A DNA stretch of 64,000 bases, taken from NCBI RefSeq assembly GCF_001444505.1, contig NZ_LNDJ01000085.1, forward strand, positions 16,256 through 80,255. The letters are read 5' to 3'. Under the pieces are notes generated by a model. The model was given only the letters and a program-made list of their open reading frames with translations. It was not told the DNA's origin and made no database searches. Source of the DNA: Psychrobacter piscatorii (GTDB lineage: Bacteria > Pseudomonadota > Gammaproteobacteria > Pseudomonadales > Moraxellaceae). Shown here piece after piece: positions 8,057-17,352 of this stretch (positions are counted from its first letter, which is position 1; each line of letters opens with the position of its first letter). The position numbers were made by a program, and so were the translations under genes.

Positions 8057-9478
8057 ATGAAATATATCAGTACTCGTGGTCAGACAGCACCGATGGACTT
8101 TAGTGATGTGCTATTAATGGGCCTTGCGCCAGACGGTGGTTTGATGCTGCCTGAGCATTACCCAACCGTTGACGGCGCTGTTCTTGATGAGTGGCGTACG
8201 CTGAGCTATCCACAGCTTGCAATGGCGATTATGCAGCGCTTTGCTACAGACATTCCTTATGCGGATCTAAAAGACATTATTGAACGCACTTATACGGCTG
8301 ATATATTTGGCTCTGATGACATTGTTCCTGTCCGCAAGCTCGAAGACAACTTATACATTTTAGGATTATCAAACGGCCCAACGCTGGCATTCAAAGACGT
8401 GGCTATGCAGTTCTTGGGTAATGCCTTTGAATACGTCCTCAAAAGAAAAGAGGCACGTATCACCATTATTGGTGCAACCAGTGGCGATACGGGCAGCGCG
8501 GCGGAATACGCATTGCGCGGTAAAGAAAACGTCGAAGTCTTTATGTTGTCACCGCATGGCAAAATGAGCGAGTTTCAGCGGGCGCAAATGTACAGCTTGA
8601 CCGACGATAATATTCATAATATCGCGATCGATGGTATGTTTGATGATTGTCAGGATATCGTCAAAGCGCTGCAACAAGATGCTGACTTTAAAGCTCAGTA
8701 TGACTTGGGCACGGTCAACTCTATCAACTGGGGTCGCATCCTCGCGCAGATCGTTTATTACTTTAAAGCCTATTTTGCGGTGACGACAAGCAATGATGAA
8801 AAAGTCAGCTTTAGCGTGCCTTCAGGTAATTTTGGTAATATTTGTGCCGGTCACATCGCTCGTGAAATGGGTCTGCCCGTTGAGCGTTTGATCGTCGCCA
8901 CCAACGAAAACGACGTACTCAATGACTTTTTCAATCAAGGAGCGTATCAGCCACGTCCCACTGAAAAAACCTATGTCACTTCAAGTCCATCAATGGATAT
9001 CTCAAAAGCCTCAAACTTTGAACGTTTTGTTTACCTATTGCTGGATAAAGACAGCGCACGCGTTCATGAGTTATTTGACGGTGTAAAATCAGGTCAAGGC
9101 TTTGACTTGTCTGATTTGATGGAGGCGGTCAATACGCGTTATGGCTTTGCTGCTGGCAAATCAACCCATAGCGATCGCTTAAACACGATCAAAGCATTGT
9201 ATGAACAGCATGGCGAACTTGTCGATCCACATACGGCTGACGGTATCAAGGTTGCCAAAGAGCTACAGCGTGAAGGCGAAGTCATTATCTGTGCAGAGAC
9301 CGCATTGCCTGTTAAATTTGCTGACACTATTATTGAAGCAGTAGGGCAAATCGACATCGAGCGTCCGGCTCACACGGAAGGTTTAGAGAGCCTGCCACAA
9401 CATGTGACTGTACTAGAGAACAAAGCTGAATTGGTTGCGAAGCAAATTCGTCAACATGTTGAACCAAATCCAGCATAA
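8057..9478 (+). CDS. thrC: Threonine synthase
   Basis: A PLP enzyme making L-threonine from O-phosphohomoserine. The 473-residue length and N-terminus (MKYISTRGQTAPMDFSDVLL) are those of the longer, E. coli-like class. The PLP lysine is Lys113 in LAFKDVAMQFLG. GATSGDTGSAAEYAL binds the cofactor phosphate, and SVPSGNFGNICAG is another conserved stretch. The ATG follows AGGACAATCTA. It is 46 bp after rsmB, probably co-transcribed or with its own weak promoter. The other threonine genes (hom, thrB) are not in the window. Confidence 0.96.
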   Translation: MKYISTRGQTAPMDFSDVLLMGLAPDGGLMLPEHYPTVDGAVLDEWRTLSYPQLAMAIMQRFATDIPYADLKDIIERTYTADIFGSDDIVPVRKLEDNLYILGLSNGPTLAFKDVAMQFLGNAFEYVLKRKEARITIIGATSGDTGSAAEYALRGKENVEVFMLSPHGKMSEFQRAQMYSLTDDNIHNIAIDGMFDDCQDIVKALQQDADFKAQYDLGTVNSINWGRILAQIVYYFKAYFAVTTSNDEKVSFSVPSGNFGNICAGHIAREMGLPVERLIVATNENDVLNDFFNQGAYQPRPTEKTYVTSSPSMDISKASNFERFVYLLLDKDSARVHELFDGVKSGQGFDLSDLMEAVNTRYGFAAGKSTHSDRLNTIKALYEQHGELVDPHTADGIKVAKELQREGEVIICAETALPVKFADTIIEAVGQIDIERPAHTEGLESLPQHVTVLENKAELVAKQIRQHVEPNPA

Positions 9479-9594
9479 GCGATAAACGTTTTGAGTTCAT
9501 CTTCTATAGATAGAAGCGTTTGTATAAAAGTTACACCATTGTAATAAAGTGTTTATGATTGTGTTATGGTATAGATAATTGTAGTATTAGAAAC

Positions 9595-9632
9595 AGCGTC
9601 GGCGAGTCATTATGTTGCTAGACGCTTTTTTT
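9595..9632 (+). terminator. Possible terminator after thrC
   Basis: AGCGTC (9595-9600) can pair with GACGCT (9621-9626), followed by a run of T. The stem is only six base pairs with a 20-nt loop, so it is a weak candidate. The rest of the 324-bp gap before the LysM gene (9479-9802) is AT-rich and holds nothing else I recognise. Confidence 0.4.
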
Positions 9633-9802
9633 GGAATATTTCTAGCCAATTATACTGAACAGCTGCCCTATCGTTGTTATGATAAAATCACCTATAAACT
9701 ACTGATAATCTAAGTTATTTTTATAAAATAATTTATAGATTTGGTAAAAAACGAGTGTGGTTTATTGTGACCGAAACAGTGGTACCTATTGTGGATATAA
9801 CA

Positions 9803-10912
9803 ATGAAGATGAGCTTAAAAAAGACAGCAAAAGCACTGGTAAAAGGATTATTAGTTACGACATTTAGCAGTGCCATGTTGATGACCACAGCCCACGCCAA
9901 TAATCCACCACCTACCATAAAAGCAGATGCACCCAATCGCTATATCGTTAAAAAAGGCGATACGCTATGGGATATCTCAGGTCGCTACCTCGACAGTCCA
10001 TGGCGCTGGAAAGAGATTTGGGCCACCAACAAGCAAATCAAAAATCCAAACCTTATTTATCCTGATGATATTCTTATTCTGTGTGTCATTCAGGGCAAGA
10101 CTTTGGTGGGGGTTGATACTGGCGAGGGCTGTGCAGGTATCGAAAAGCAGCTAACAGGTAATGTGGTTGCCAGCACCGTCGCGATCACCTCGACTGCTAA
10201 TAGTATCCCGCCTGTACCATGGTCTGCTATTCAGCATTGGCTGGATAAAACCCTCATTGTAAATCCAGAAGATTTCAATACCACACCGTATATTTTGGCA
10301 TCCAAAAACCGCAATCTAATCACCGCAAGCGGGGATAAAGTCTATGCCAAAGGTGTCCCGCTTATCGTGGGTCAGCGCTACGGGGTATACCGTGAGGGTG
10401 ACCTATATGTGGATCCCAAAACTCAAGAGGTTATCGGCCTAGAAGTCACACAAGTCGCGACTGGCCTAGTAACATCCACAGAAACCAATGGCGTCACTAG
10501 CCTGCAGCTGACGGACAGCTACGACAAAGAAGTACGTGAAGGCGATCGCGTGTTTGTAGAGTTGGACAACGCTATTCCACCTGTCTTTTATCCAACGCCT
10601 GCCAACGTCAGTCGTGGTGGTATGATTGTGCGGGTGATGGACTCAATCAGCTCTGCCGCTAAAGGCAGCGTGGTAGCGATCAATTTAGGCAGCTTGCATG
10701 GTGCCAAACCAGGTGATGTACTGACCGTTTATCAAAAAGGCCCGCTGGTCAGGGACGTAAGAGACAATGACATGCCGGTACGCTTGCCAAATGAGCCAAG
10801 CGGTATGGTGATGGTGTTTAATACCTTTGACAACATCAGCTATGCTTACGTACTTGACTCTGAACTACCACTCAATGTTGGCGACCAACTATTACCGCCT
10901 CCTTATTTATAA
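9803..10912 (+). CDS. Secreted LysM-domain protein
   Basis: Predicted exported peptidoglycan-binding protein. From the ATG at 9803 it starts MKMSLKKTAKALVKGLL, a Sec signal peptide ending near ATAHANN-like residues (MTTAHANN). A LysM domain follows at about residues 40-95, with YIVKKGDTLWDISGRYL and NLIYPDDIL. The remainder is a conserved region of unknown role with VYREGDLYV and GSVVAINLGSLHGAKPGDV. An in-frame GTG at 9755 would add 16 residues ahead of the signal peptide and is less likely. A LysM gene beside fmt/rsmB and dprA is a known arrangement in gammaproteobacteria. Confidence 0.88.
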   Translation: MKMSLKKTAKALVKGLLVTTFSSAMLMTTAHANNPPPTIKADAPNRYIVKKGDTLWDISGRYLDSPWRWKEIWATNKQIKNPNLIYPDDILILCVIQGKTLVGVDTGEGCAGIEKQLTGNVVASTVAITSTANSIPPVPWSAIQHWLDKTLIVNPEDFNTTPYILASKNRNLITASGDKVYAKGVPLIVGQRYGVYREGDLYVDPKTQEVIGLEVTQVATGLVTSTETNGVTSLQLTDSYDKEVREGDRVFVELDNAIPPVFYPTPANVSRGGMIVRVMDSISSAAKGSVVAINLGSLHGAKPGDVLTVYQKGPLVRDVRDNDMPVRLPNEPSGMVMVFNTFDNISYAYVLDSELPLNVGDQLLPPPYL

Positions 10913-10965
10913 ATGTATCAGGCTCTTTAGAGCGTGCCACTAGCTTGATTGCGAGACAGACGACC

Positions 10966-12216
10966 ATGACGGCAGTCACTAAGCCCCTATCTGATAATCA
11001 GCGCGCCATATTGGGGCTATGGTATGAGGTGAATGCATCATTGTCTGCTTATCATAAGCTCATAACGACTTATGGTGATGCGCAGCTTGCTTGGCAGGCT
11101 ACAGTAGGCGCTTGGAAGCAGTTAGGACTTCATCATACCCATCTCAAACGCCATGAGCAGCCAGAGCAAACACGTGCTGCTATTGATAAGATACAGCAAG
11201 CGCTTTTGGATGGGCGCTATGGTTTATTGTTTGCCGGTCAGCCCGACTATCCTGCTCAGCTTCTTCATATTTATGATCCGCCGCCATTATTGTTCTTTCG
11301 AGGAAATAGCGCGCGCCTGCATCAAGCTCAAATTGCTATCGTGGGCAGCCGAAAACCAACAGCCCATGCCCAAAAAATCACGTTCGATATGGCGCAATAT
11401 CTGGCACAGGCAGGGTATGTCATTACCAGTGGTCTGGCAATAGGCGTGGACAAACGGGCTCATCTAGGAGCTTTGGCGCAGACTGATCTTGACTATCAAG
11501 GTCGTACTATCGGCGTGATGGGGACAGGGATTGATGTGAATTATCCCAATCATCGTGACCAATTATTTGCTCAAATCATCGAGCAAGGTGGCTGCATTAT
11601 TAGTGAGCTACTACCGCATACTCAGCCGCACAAACATACCTTTCCGCGCCGTAACCGTCTGGTTGCTGGGCTGAGTCTAGCCACGATTGTGACCGAAGCG
11701 ACGATCAAAAGTGGCTCGCTCATTACCGCCCGTTTAACCTCTGAGCAAGGCAAACAAGTCTTTGCCATTCCAAGTCATATTGATAATAGCAATGCCGAGG
11801 GTTGTCATCATCTGATACGTGAAGGCGCAACGCTGATTTATCATCCTCAGCAGGTGTTAGAGGACGTCAATGGTCAGCTTGATTATGGCAAGCGCTCGTA
11901 TAGACCAACAGATATTATAAGCGCTGATAGCCACCAAGTGGAGGTCACTCAGTCATCTGTCGCATCAAATGTAAAGAGAAACTCTGTCACAATGGTCAGT
12001 CAGCCAGAATCTTCTCATATAAAATCCCCTCGTAGCGCGATCGTTGTTCCTGATCACTTAACACAGGTTTATGAGCAGCTCGATTGGCATGGACAGGATT
12101 TAGATGCGCTTGTTATTGCCACTCAGCTTGCGCCGTCACAACTGATTGGACAGCTGATGGAACTTGAACTAATGGGCGTCATCAGTGTGCAAGGCGGACG
12201 CTATTTACGTGTATAG
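10966..12216 (+). CDS. dprA: DNA-processing protein DprA (Smf)
   Basis: Binds incoming single-stranded DNA during natural transformation and loads RecA. The protein has an N-terminal helical region, then the Rossmann-like DprA domain (about residues 80-300) with IAIVGSRKPTAHAQK, TSGLAIGVDKRAHLGAL, GVMGTGIDVNYP, FPRRNRLVAGLS and SLITARLTSEQGK. A variable Ser/Thr-rich linker leads to a C-terminal winged-helix-like domain (about 360-416). I prefer the ATG at 10966 to the in-frame TTG seven codons upstream. It lies between the LysM gene and tsaC, the usual smf-sua5 neighbourhood. Together with comM (26725) it suggests competence. Confidence 0.95.
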   Translation: MTAVTKPLSDNQRAILGLWYEVNASLSAYHKLITTYGDAQLAWQATVGAWKQLGLHHTHLKRHEQPEQTRAAIDKIQQALLDGRYGLLFAGQPDYPAQLLHIYDPPPLLFFRGNSARLHQAQIAIVGSRKPTAHAQKITFDMAQYLAQAGYVITSGLAIGVDKRAHLGALAQTDLDYQGRTIGVMGTGIDVNYPNHRDQLFAQIIEQGGCIISELLPHTQPHKHTFPRRNRLVAGLSLATIVTEATIKSGSLITARLTSEQGKQVFAIPSHIDNSNAEGCHHLIREGATLIYHPQQVLEDVNGQLDYGKRSYRPTDIISADSHQVEVTQSSVASNVKRNSVTMVSQPESSHIKSPRSAIVVPDHLTQVYEQLDWHGQDLDALVIATQLAPSQLIGQLMELELMGVISVQGGRYLRV

Positions 12217-12339
12217 CGTATCGATACTCCTAACTGCCACATAAGAATAAGTAGAATGGGTTCTAAATATCGCTACCTTAGTCAGACTGTCTCTTGTGCT
12301 ATTATTAGTGTCTCTATTCCAGCATGAATCATGTAAGCT

Positions 12340-12969
12340 ATGAGCCAATCTATACCTTTTGTCACTGACTCTGCCACACAAGCTGCAAACTGGCTTAAAG
12401 AAGCAAAGCTACTTGCATACCCAACAGAAAGCGTTTGGGGTATTGGTTGCGACCCTTATAACAAAGCCGCTGTGCAGCGTATCTTGGATATTAAACAACG
12501 TCCGCAAGCCAAAGGCATGATCGTCATTACCGATAGCGTAGAGCGTTTGTCACCTCTACTAGCCCCTTTAAATAATGCCCAGCGCCATCAAATTATCGAT
12601 AGCTGGCAGTCAGATGTTAATGACGGCGAGCTACACAATCGCCAAGCGCATACTTGGTTATTACCCATTCCTCAGACACTTTCGACCACGATGCCCTCAT
12701 GGATAATGGGTGAGCATCAGACCATTGCAGTCAGGGTCATCGCCCATCCTATCATACGAGAACTGTGCCAACAGATGGTCAGCGCAAATAACCCATTTGG
12801 CTTCATTGTTTCGACTAGCTGCAACCCGTCAGGTCAAGCGCCTGCTAGCACCTTTGACACTGCCTATGGTTATTTCGGTGAGCAGATTGGCTATTTTCAG
12901 GCTGATACTCTAGGTTATATCTTACCCAGCCAAATCCGTGATGCAACGACAGGCTCAGTCATTCGTTAG
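12340..12969 (+). CDS. tsaC: Threonylcarbamoyl-AMP synthase TsaC (YrdC/Sua5 family)
   Basis: Makes L-threonylcarbamoyl-adenylate from threonine, bicarbonate and ATP for the t6A modification at position 37 of ANN-decoding tRNAs. The 209-residue length matches the short TsaC form without the Sua5 C-terminal domain. Motifs: LLAYPTESVWGIGCDP, LDIKQRPQAKGMIV (the KxR substrate-binding loop), HTWLLPIP, IAVRVIAHP and STSCNPSGQAPA. It is 123 bp after dprA on the same strand, a common pairing. Confidence 0.94.
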   Translation: MSQSIPFVTDSATQAANWLKEAKLLAYPTESVWGIGCDPYNKAAVQRILDIKQRPQAKGMIVITDSVERLSPLLAPLNNAQRHQIIDSWQSDVNDGELHNRQAHTWLLPIPQTLSTTMPSWIMGEHQTIAVRVIAHPIIRELCQQMVSANNPFGFIVSTSCNPSGQAPASTFDTAYGYFGEQIGYFQADTLGYILPSQIRDATTGSVIR

Positions 12970-13026
12970 TAGGCAATAAACGACCTTTCATACCATTATA
13001 GCCTAGTCTTTTGTACTGTCTTTTTT

Positions 13027-13215
13027 GTGCTGTCGCCATCGATAAACCATATTTCACTAGCTGAAGGTTACTATAGTTATGGTTCTGTAGCCATAGCAAA
13101 ATATACCGTCTCAGCGCTAGCTATCGCTAAACCCGTTTCCTTAGTTCCCGTTGCTTTACTAAAAGTATGTAAAAGTTATTTTGATAAAAACGACAAAAAA
13201 GTAGACGATAGTTAA
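13027..13215 (+). CDS. Possible small hypothetical protein
   Basis: A 62-codon frame beginning with GTG and lacking a clear ribosome site. The product would be rich in Ala/Val/Ser in its centre (VAIAKYTVSALAIAKPVSLV) and end in charged residues (FDKNDKKVDDS), a pattern that could be a small membrane-associated peptide. It lies in the gap between tsaC and the epimerase gene. I do not recognise it, and it could equally be a chance frame or a remnant. Confidence 0.25.
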   Translation: MLSPSINHISLAEGYYSYGSVAIAKYTVSALAIAKPVSLVPVALLKVCKSYFDKNDKKVDDS

Positions 13216-13296
13216 AAGGAGCTGATTTTTATTGAGCGATGAATCTTTCAGCAATAGGTCATCGCTGCGATATTTGATGCACATAGGGAGTAGGGT

Positions 13297-14268
13297 ATGA
13301 AGGTTTTAATTAGTGGTGGCTCAGGGTTTTTGGGTAGTGCATTTAGCCAAGAGTTAATCGAACGGTATCGCACACAAGGTAAAGAGGTGATGATTACTTG
13401 GCTGACCAGAGATAGCAATCAAGCTCATCCTGATGACATTAATATGATGACTTATGACGAGCTTAAAAAGTCTGACATGAGCTTTGATGTCATAATGAAC
13501 TTAGCTGGCGCAGGTATTGCTGACGCGCGTTGGAGCGATGAGCGCAAAGAGCAATTAATAGCCAGTCGTATTAAGCCTACTCAATCGATATTAAGCTACA
13601 TCGAACGTACTGCAACAAAGCCAAAACTAGTAGTCAGCGGCTCAGCAATCGGTTGGTACGGCACGCAAGGTGATAAGCCATTAACTGAACACAGCAGTTT
13701 TGAGACAGACTTTGCCCATCGCTTATGTGAGGAGTGGGAGAGCTTGGCGCTCAAAGCGACTGATTACGATGTCCCTGTCGCTATTGTACGAACAGGCGTT
13801 GTGATACATCCTGAAGGTGGTATGGTGGCAAAATTACTATTGCCATTTAAGTTTGGCGTTGGCGGGCAGTTGGGTGGTGGTCAACAAATTATGAGCTGGA
13901 TTAGCCGTGACGATTGGGTGGGGGCGGCGATTTTTATTATTGAGCAGCATCTTTTCAGTCAATTTGGTCATAAACAAAGAGTTTCAAATAACGATAATGT
14001 CATAGAGACAAGAAGTGATACGCCAGCCTTTGTCTATAATCTCACGGCGCCCAATCCTGTGAGTAACCATACTTTTACTAAAACGCTTGGCTCATGGTTA
14101 CATCGGCCGACACTTTTTACCTTGCCAGAGTTTTTACTCAAGCTCATGTTTGGTGAGATGTCGACGCTACTAATAGATGGTCAAAAGGTGCTGCCACAAG
14201 CGCTATCAGATGCAGGTTACACATTCAAGCACGTGACACTCAAACAAGCATTAGAGGATCAGAAGTAG
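13297..14268 (+). CDS. TIGR01777-family NAD-dependent epimerase-like protein (YfcH-like)
   Basis: An extended short-chain dehydrogenase-fold protein; its substrate is unknown for the whole family. The N-terminal MKVLISGGSGFLGSA is the NAD(P)-binding GxxGxxG motif, followed by VIMNLAGAGIADARWSDERK, VVSGSAIGWYGTQGDKPLTE with the active-site-like Tyr, and GQQIMSWISRDDWV. A DUF1731-like C-terminus contains LLPQALSDAGYTFKH-type sequence. At 323 residues it is slightly longer than average because of an insertion around residues 225-245. ATG is preceded by AGGGAGTAGGGT. It is followed by a parS-like site and a metallophosphoesterase. Confidence 0.88.
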   Translation: MKVLISGGSGFLGSAFSQELIERYRTQGKEVMITWLTRDSNQAHPDDINMMTYDELKKSDMSFDVIMNLAGAGIADARWSDERKEQLIASRIKPTQSILSYIERTATKPKLVVSGSAIGWYGTQGDKPLTEHSSFETDFAHRLCEEWESLALKATDYDVPVAIVRTGVVIHPEGGMVAKLLLPFKFGVGGQLGGGQQIMSWISRDDWVGAAIFIIEQHLFSQFGHKQRVSNNDNVIETRSDTPAFVYNLTAPNPVSNHTFTKTLGSWLHRPTLFTLPEFLLKLMFGEMSTLLIDGQKVLPQALSDAGYTFKHVTLKQALEDQK

Positions 14269-14280
14269 TTACATCATGAT

Positions 14281-14296
14281 TGTTTCATGTGAAACA
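14281..14296. other. parS-like ParB-binding site
   Basis: TGTTTCATGTGAAACA matches 15 of 16 positions of consensus parS, with one change in the central CACGTG. It is intergenic, 12 bp after the epimerase stop and before the metallophosphoesterase gene. It is the rightmost parS-like site I found. Confidence 0.6.
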
Positions 14297-14354
14297 TAAG
14301 AAGGTCTGCTTGTATTAAAATTCACTAGATTGTATTTCTGTCTAAGGGCAATCC

Positions 14355-15491
14355 ATGCGTTACGCATTTTTCATCACCATTTTTTTGCTCTTGCAGCTGT
14401 TTAGTGCGGGCGCTGCTCTAAGCTTACAGTGGTGGTTACAGCCTTGGATCACGCCAACGCTTCAGATCGCTATATGGTCTGCTATATTTATTATTACTAA
14501 TGGATTGTTGATATTAAGTATCAAAAGAGTATTTGCCAATAGCTACCGCTGGGTTAGCGGTTGGATGTTGGTTATGCATTTTATGCTGCTCACGGCATTG
14601 CTGATAAGCCTATTCTATGGTGGATACTGGCTAGTAACATCACTCTTAGGCGCCTCGTCATATGAATCTAATATGATTTTTATTGGCCTACGAGCGCTTG
14701 CATTGGTGATATTCTTAGGGTTGTTCGGTTTCGCATTATATAGTGCTTATGTGCCAGTCGTACGTAAGCTGTCCATTAGTATCAACAAACCGCTCGCTAA
14801 ACCACTGCGCATAGCGGTCGCGAGTGACCTGCATCTAGGACGACTATTTGGCGTAGCAGCGATAGATAGGTTGAACCGTCTAATGATTGACTCGCAGGCT
14901 GATATGCTGCTTATGCCAGGCGATATCATGGATGACAATACAGACGCATTTAATAGCTATAATATGGCGAAAAACTTAGCTGAGCTATGCAGTAGCCTGC
15001 CATACGGCGTCTATGCAACATTGGGTAATCATGATTTGTATGGGCACGAACAGCCAATCAGCCAAGCGTTAGTCGATGCAGGCGTACATTTATTAAATGA
15101 TGACGTGTTTGGTATCGAACATGAGGGTCAGCCTATATGGCTGGTTGGACGTTTTGATAATCATAAACGCCAGCGTGTCGCGACAACTGACCTGCTCGCG
15201 AACGTCGATACTTCACAGCCAGTGATACTGCTGGATCATAGACCAAGCGATATTGATGAGCACAGCCAGTTGCCAATCGATCTACAGGTATCAGGACACA
15301 CTCACAATGGACAAGTATTCCCCGCCAACTTTATCGTGAGCGCCATCAACCGATTAGGCTATGGGTATGAGGCCATTGGCAGAGGACATTTTGTGGTGTC
15401 CTCGGGTTATGGCTTTTGGGGTATTCCGTTTCGATTGGGCTCACGTTCAGAGATTTGGTTAATTACCGTTTCTGGTCATACTAATAAATAG
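14355..15491 (+). CDS. Membrane-anchored calcineurin-like metallophosphoesterase
   Basis: A 378-residue protein whose first ~145 residues contain about four hydrophobic helices, followed by a phosphoesterase domain. Metal-binding motifs appear in canonical order: ASDLHLGRLFG (about residue 155), PGDIMDD, TLGNHDLYG and SGHTHNGQVFP. The protein looks like the YaeI/YkuE group, some of which hydrolyse UDP-2,3-diacylglucosamine or nucleotides. Substrate here is unknown. The active domain begins right after the last helix, so it should sit at the membrane surface. The HSL-family gene converges from the right with only 17 bp between stops. Confidence 0.9.
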   Translation: MRYAFFITIFLLLQLFSAGAALSLQWWLQPWITPTLQIAIWSAIFIITNGLLILSIKRVFANSYRWVSGWMLVMHFMLLTALLISLFYGGYWLVTSLLGASSYESNMIFIGLRALALVIFLGLFGFALYSAYVPVVRKLSISINKPLAKPLRIAVASDLHLGRLFGVAAIDRLNRLMIDSQADMLLMPGDIMDDNTDAFNSYNMAKNLAELCSSLPYGVYATLGNHDLYGHEQPISQALVDAGVHLLNDDVFGIEHEGQPIWLVGRFDNHKRQRVATTDLLANVDTSQPVILLDHRPSDIDEHSQLPIDLQVSGHTHNGQVFPANFIVSAINRLGYGYEAIGRGHFVVSSGYGFWGIPFRLGSRSEIWLITVSGHTNK

Positions 15492-15508
15492 CTAGTTCCA
15501 GCTAACCG

Positions 15509-16903
15509 CTATGCCACGAGCCGCGATCTTGTACTAATAACATCACGGACGAAGCCGCCAAAACCATGAATAATATTTTTTGTTTCCTGCCCAAGTTTTT
15601 GATGCACGCTCATAAAATGAATAAAGCCGTGCGGTGCGCCCAGCACAGTATGGGTCTCAACAGGGACTTTATAACTCTTTAGCTGTTTGGCATAAGCAAA
15701 TGCCTCATCACGCAATACATCGAGTTCAGCGGCGATGATATAGGTGGGACATACTTTGCTGTTATCACCAAGCATTGGCGAATTGAGTATATGTATGCGT
15801 GGCAATGGACTATTCTCAAGACAAGCGGCATCAAATACTGCCACATCAGCGTGATCCAATAGCAGGCCTTCACCATACAGCTCCCAACTCGGATAATCTG
15901 TCTCGATATCAGTCACAGGATACAGCGGCATCTGTGCTAGCGGCGCAGGTAGCTTCTTTAATAGATCAAACATTTTCTGACCATCTGCACCCAAATCTAA
16001 CCAAGCGTTTTCGTTTGGTGCGGTGAGTTGCTGTGCAATCAAGGTAGAAAGGCCACCACCTGCGCTATCGCCTGCAAGAACGATGCGTGACGGTAAGGCA
16101 CCTAAGGTATGGCAATGCTCAGCCAACCAAGCATAAGCGGTGATACAGTCTTTTAACGCAGCGGGTGCAGGACACTCAGGAGCTAAGCGATAATCCACAC
16201 TGATCACGGGCCAACCAGTCTGCTCACAGACTGCGTGACAGAACTCGTGATGTGTATCGACATTACCGATACAAAACCCACCACCATGAAAAAACAACAT
16301 GGCTGTTTGGTCAGGGTTATGAGCACGTCTTTTTTTAGCGCCAATACTCTTGGTACCTGCCTGATAGCAGCGAATGGTCATATCGCCATCATCTGCGTTG
16401 GCTATGGTTTTATCTTCCCAATTGACAGGTGTTTTACCCTTTTTGATAAAAGGTTTGATGTTACTTAGCATACTGCCACCTGCTTGGTGCCATACGCTTG
16501 GTGCTTGCATCGCCACCGCATCCGCAGCAAACCTTTCACGGAGTTCATGCATGGGCGTCAGCTCTAATGGCGTCTTAAGATGACTATTCACCGCGAGGAT
16601 CAGGCGCAAATGAGCATTGGCGTGCAGATATTGTTTTGAGTGAGGCCCTTTTAAGTAACCAATCAAACCTTCTAATACTGGTGTTGGTAGATAGCCAAGA
16701 CCTTTCATCGCATAGTGCAGAGTGTGTGGTTGGCAATGTGTCATTGGGTTATAACTGAGCATTTTTTCTTTGACGCTCAAACGCTTTTTTTGTACCCCGT
16801 TGTCTTTCACTTCACCAACCATCTCATCGTTCGACGCCAAATGCAGCGCCATCAATGTTTTATTCAGTAAGGTATTGATTGATGATACTGTTGAATTAGA
16901 CAT
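15509..16903 (-). CDS. HSL-family alpha/beta hydrolase (esterase/lipase)
   Basis: A predicted carboxylic-ester hydrolase of the hormone-sensitive-lipase family (bacterial family IV). It carries the oxyanion-hole motif FFHGGGFCIGN, the nucleophile elbow GDSAGGGL with catalytic Ser, the acid in AAELDVLRDEA and the catalytic His in GAPHGFIHF. A ~150-residue helical N-terminal region precedes the hydrolase fold. No signal peptide is evident. The ATG at 16903 has AGAGAT just upstream; an ATG four codons earlier (16915) is in frame. Its layout recalls the cold-adapted Lip2-type enzymes of Psychrobacter/Moraxella (from memory). Natural substrate unknown. Confidence 0.88.
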   Translation of the reverse strand: MSNSTVSSINTLLNKTLMALHLASNDEMVGEVKDNGVQKKRLSVKEKMLSYNPMTHCQPHTLHYAMKGLGYLPTPVLEGLIGYLKGPHSKQYLHANAHLRLILAVNSHLKTPLELTPMHELRERFAADAVAMQAPSVWHQAGGSMLSNIKPFIKKGKTPVNWEDKTIANADDGDMTIRCYQAGTKSIGAKKRRAHNPDQTAMLFFHGGGFCIGNVDTHHEFCHAVCEQTGWPVISVDYRLAPECPAPAALKDCITAYAWLAEHCHTLGALPSRIVLAGDSAGGGLSTLIAQQLTAPNENAWLDLGADGQKMFDLLKKLPAPLAQMPLYPVTDIETDYPSWELYGEGLLLDHADVAVFDAACLENSPLPRIHILNSPMLGDNSKVCPTYIIAAELDVLRDEAFAYAKQLKSYKVPVETHTVLGAPHGFIHFMSVHQKLGQETKNIIHGFGGFVRDVISTRSRLVA

Positions 16904-16915
16904 AATATCTCTCAT

Positions 16916-17352
16916 AACTGTTTTTGGGTGTTTACTGTTACACCAGCGTACACTTTAAGATAAGGAATAATATTTGTAGCAATAATAAGGCAGTAGTGCG
17001 TAAAACAGGGTGTTATTTAGTAATGGCGTGGGTAGCAACGGTAACCTATTTAGAGTAATTGACGGTTTTTTGTACGTTTTGTTAACGTATATTGAGACCA
17101 GTTGACACAGAGAAAAAATTCTGAGTACTTGTTTTAAAGAAAGATCTAACCATATTTGTCGTAAATGCGAAAAATTCCTTTACTTTAGGCTTGAAATTTA
17201 TACTTACTACCTTTATCAAGCAGCTATTAGAGCGTATTAATAAAAAAAATGAGTGATAACCGTTAAGTATCTGATAAAGGCCTGATACAGCCAGCGATTG
17301 GCTGATTTATTGTGTCTTATCTCAACTATTATTGACATTCCAAGGAGCTATC
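16916..17352. other. Intergenic gap upstream of grpE
   Basis: 437 bp of AT-rich DNA between the divergent HSL-type gene and grpE. A CTTGAAA heptamer (17190-17196), the sigma-32 -35 consensus, is present, but the sequence 14 bp on (CTTTATCA) is a poor match to the sigma-32 -10. I therefore do not claim a heat-shock promoter for grpE with confidence. No other structured element was seen. Confidence 0.35.

Noticed and set aside
17190..17218. Sigma-32 promoter for grpE
   Set aside because: The -35 is perfect, but the -10 region matches poorly at any allowed spacing.
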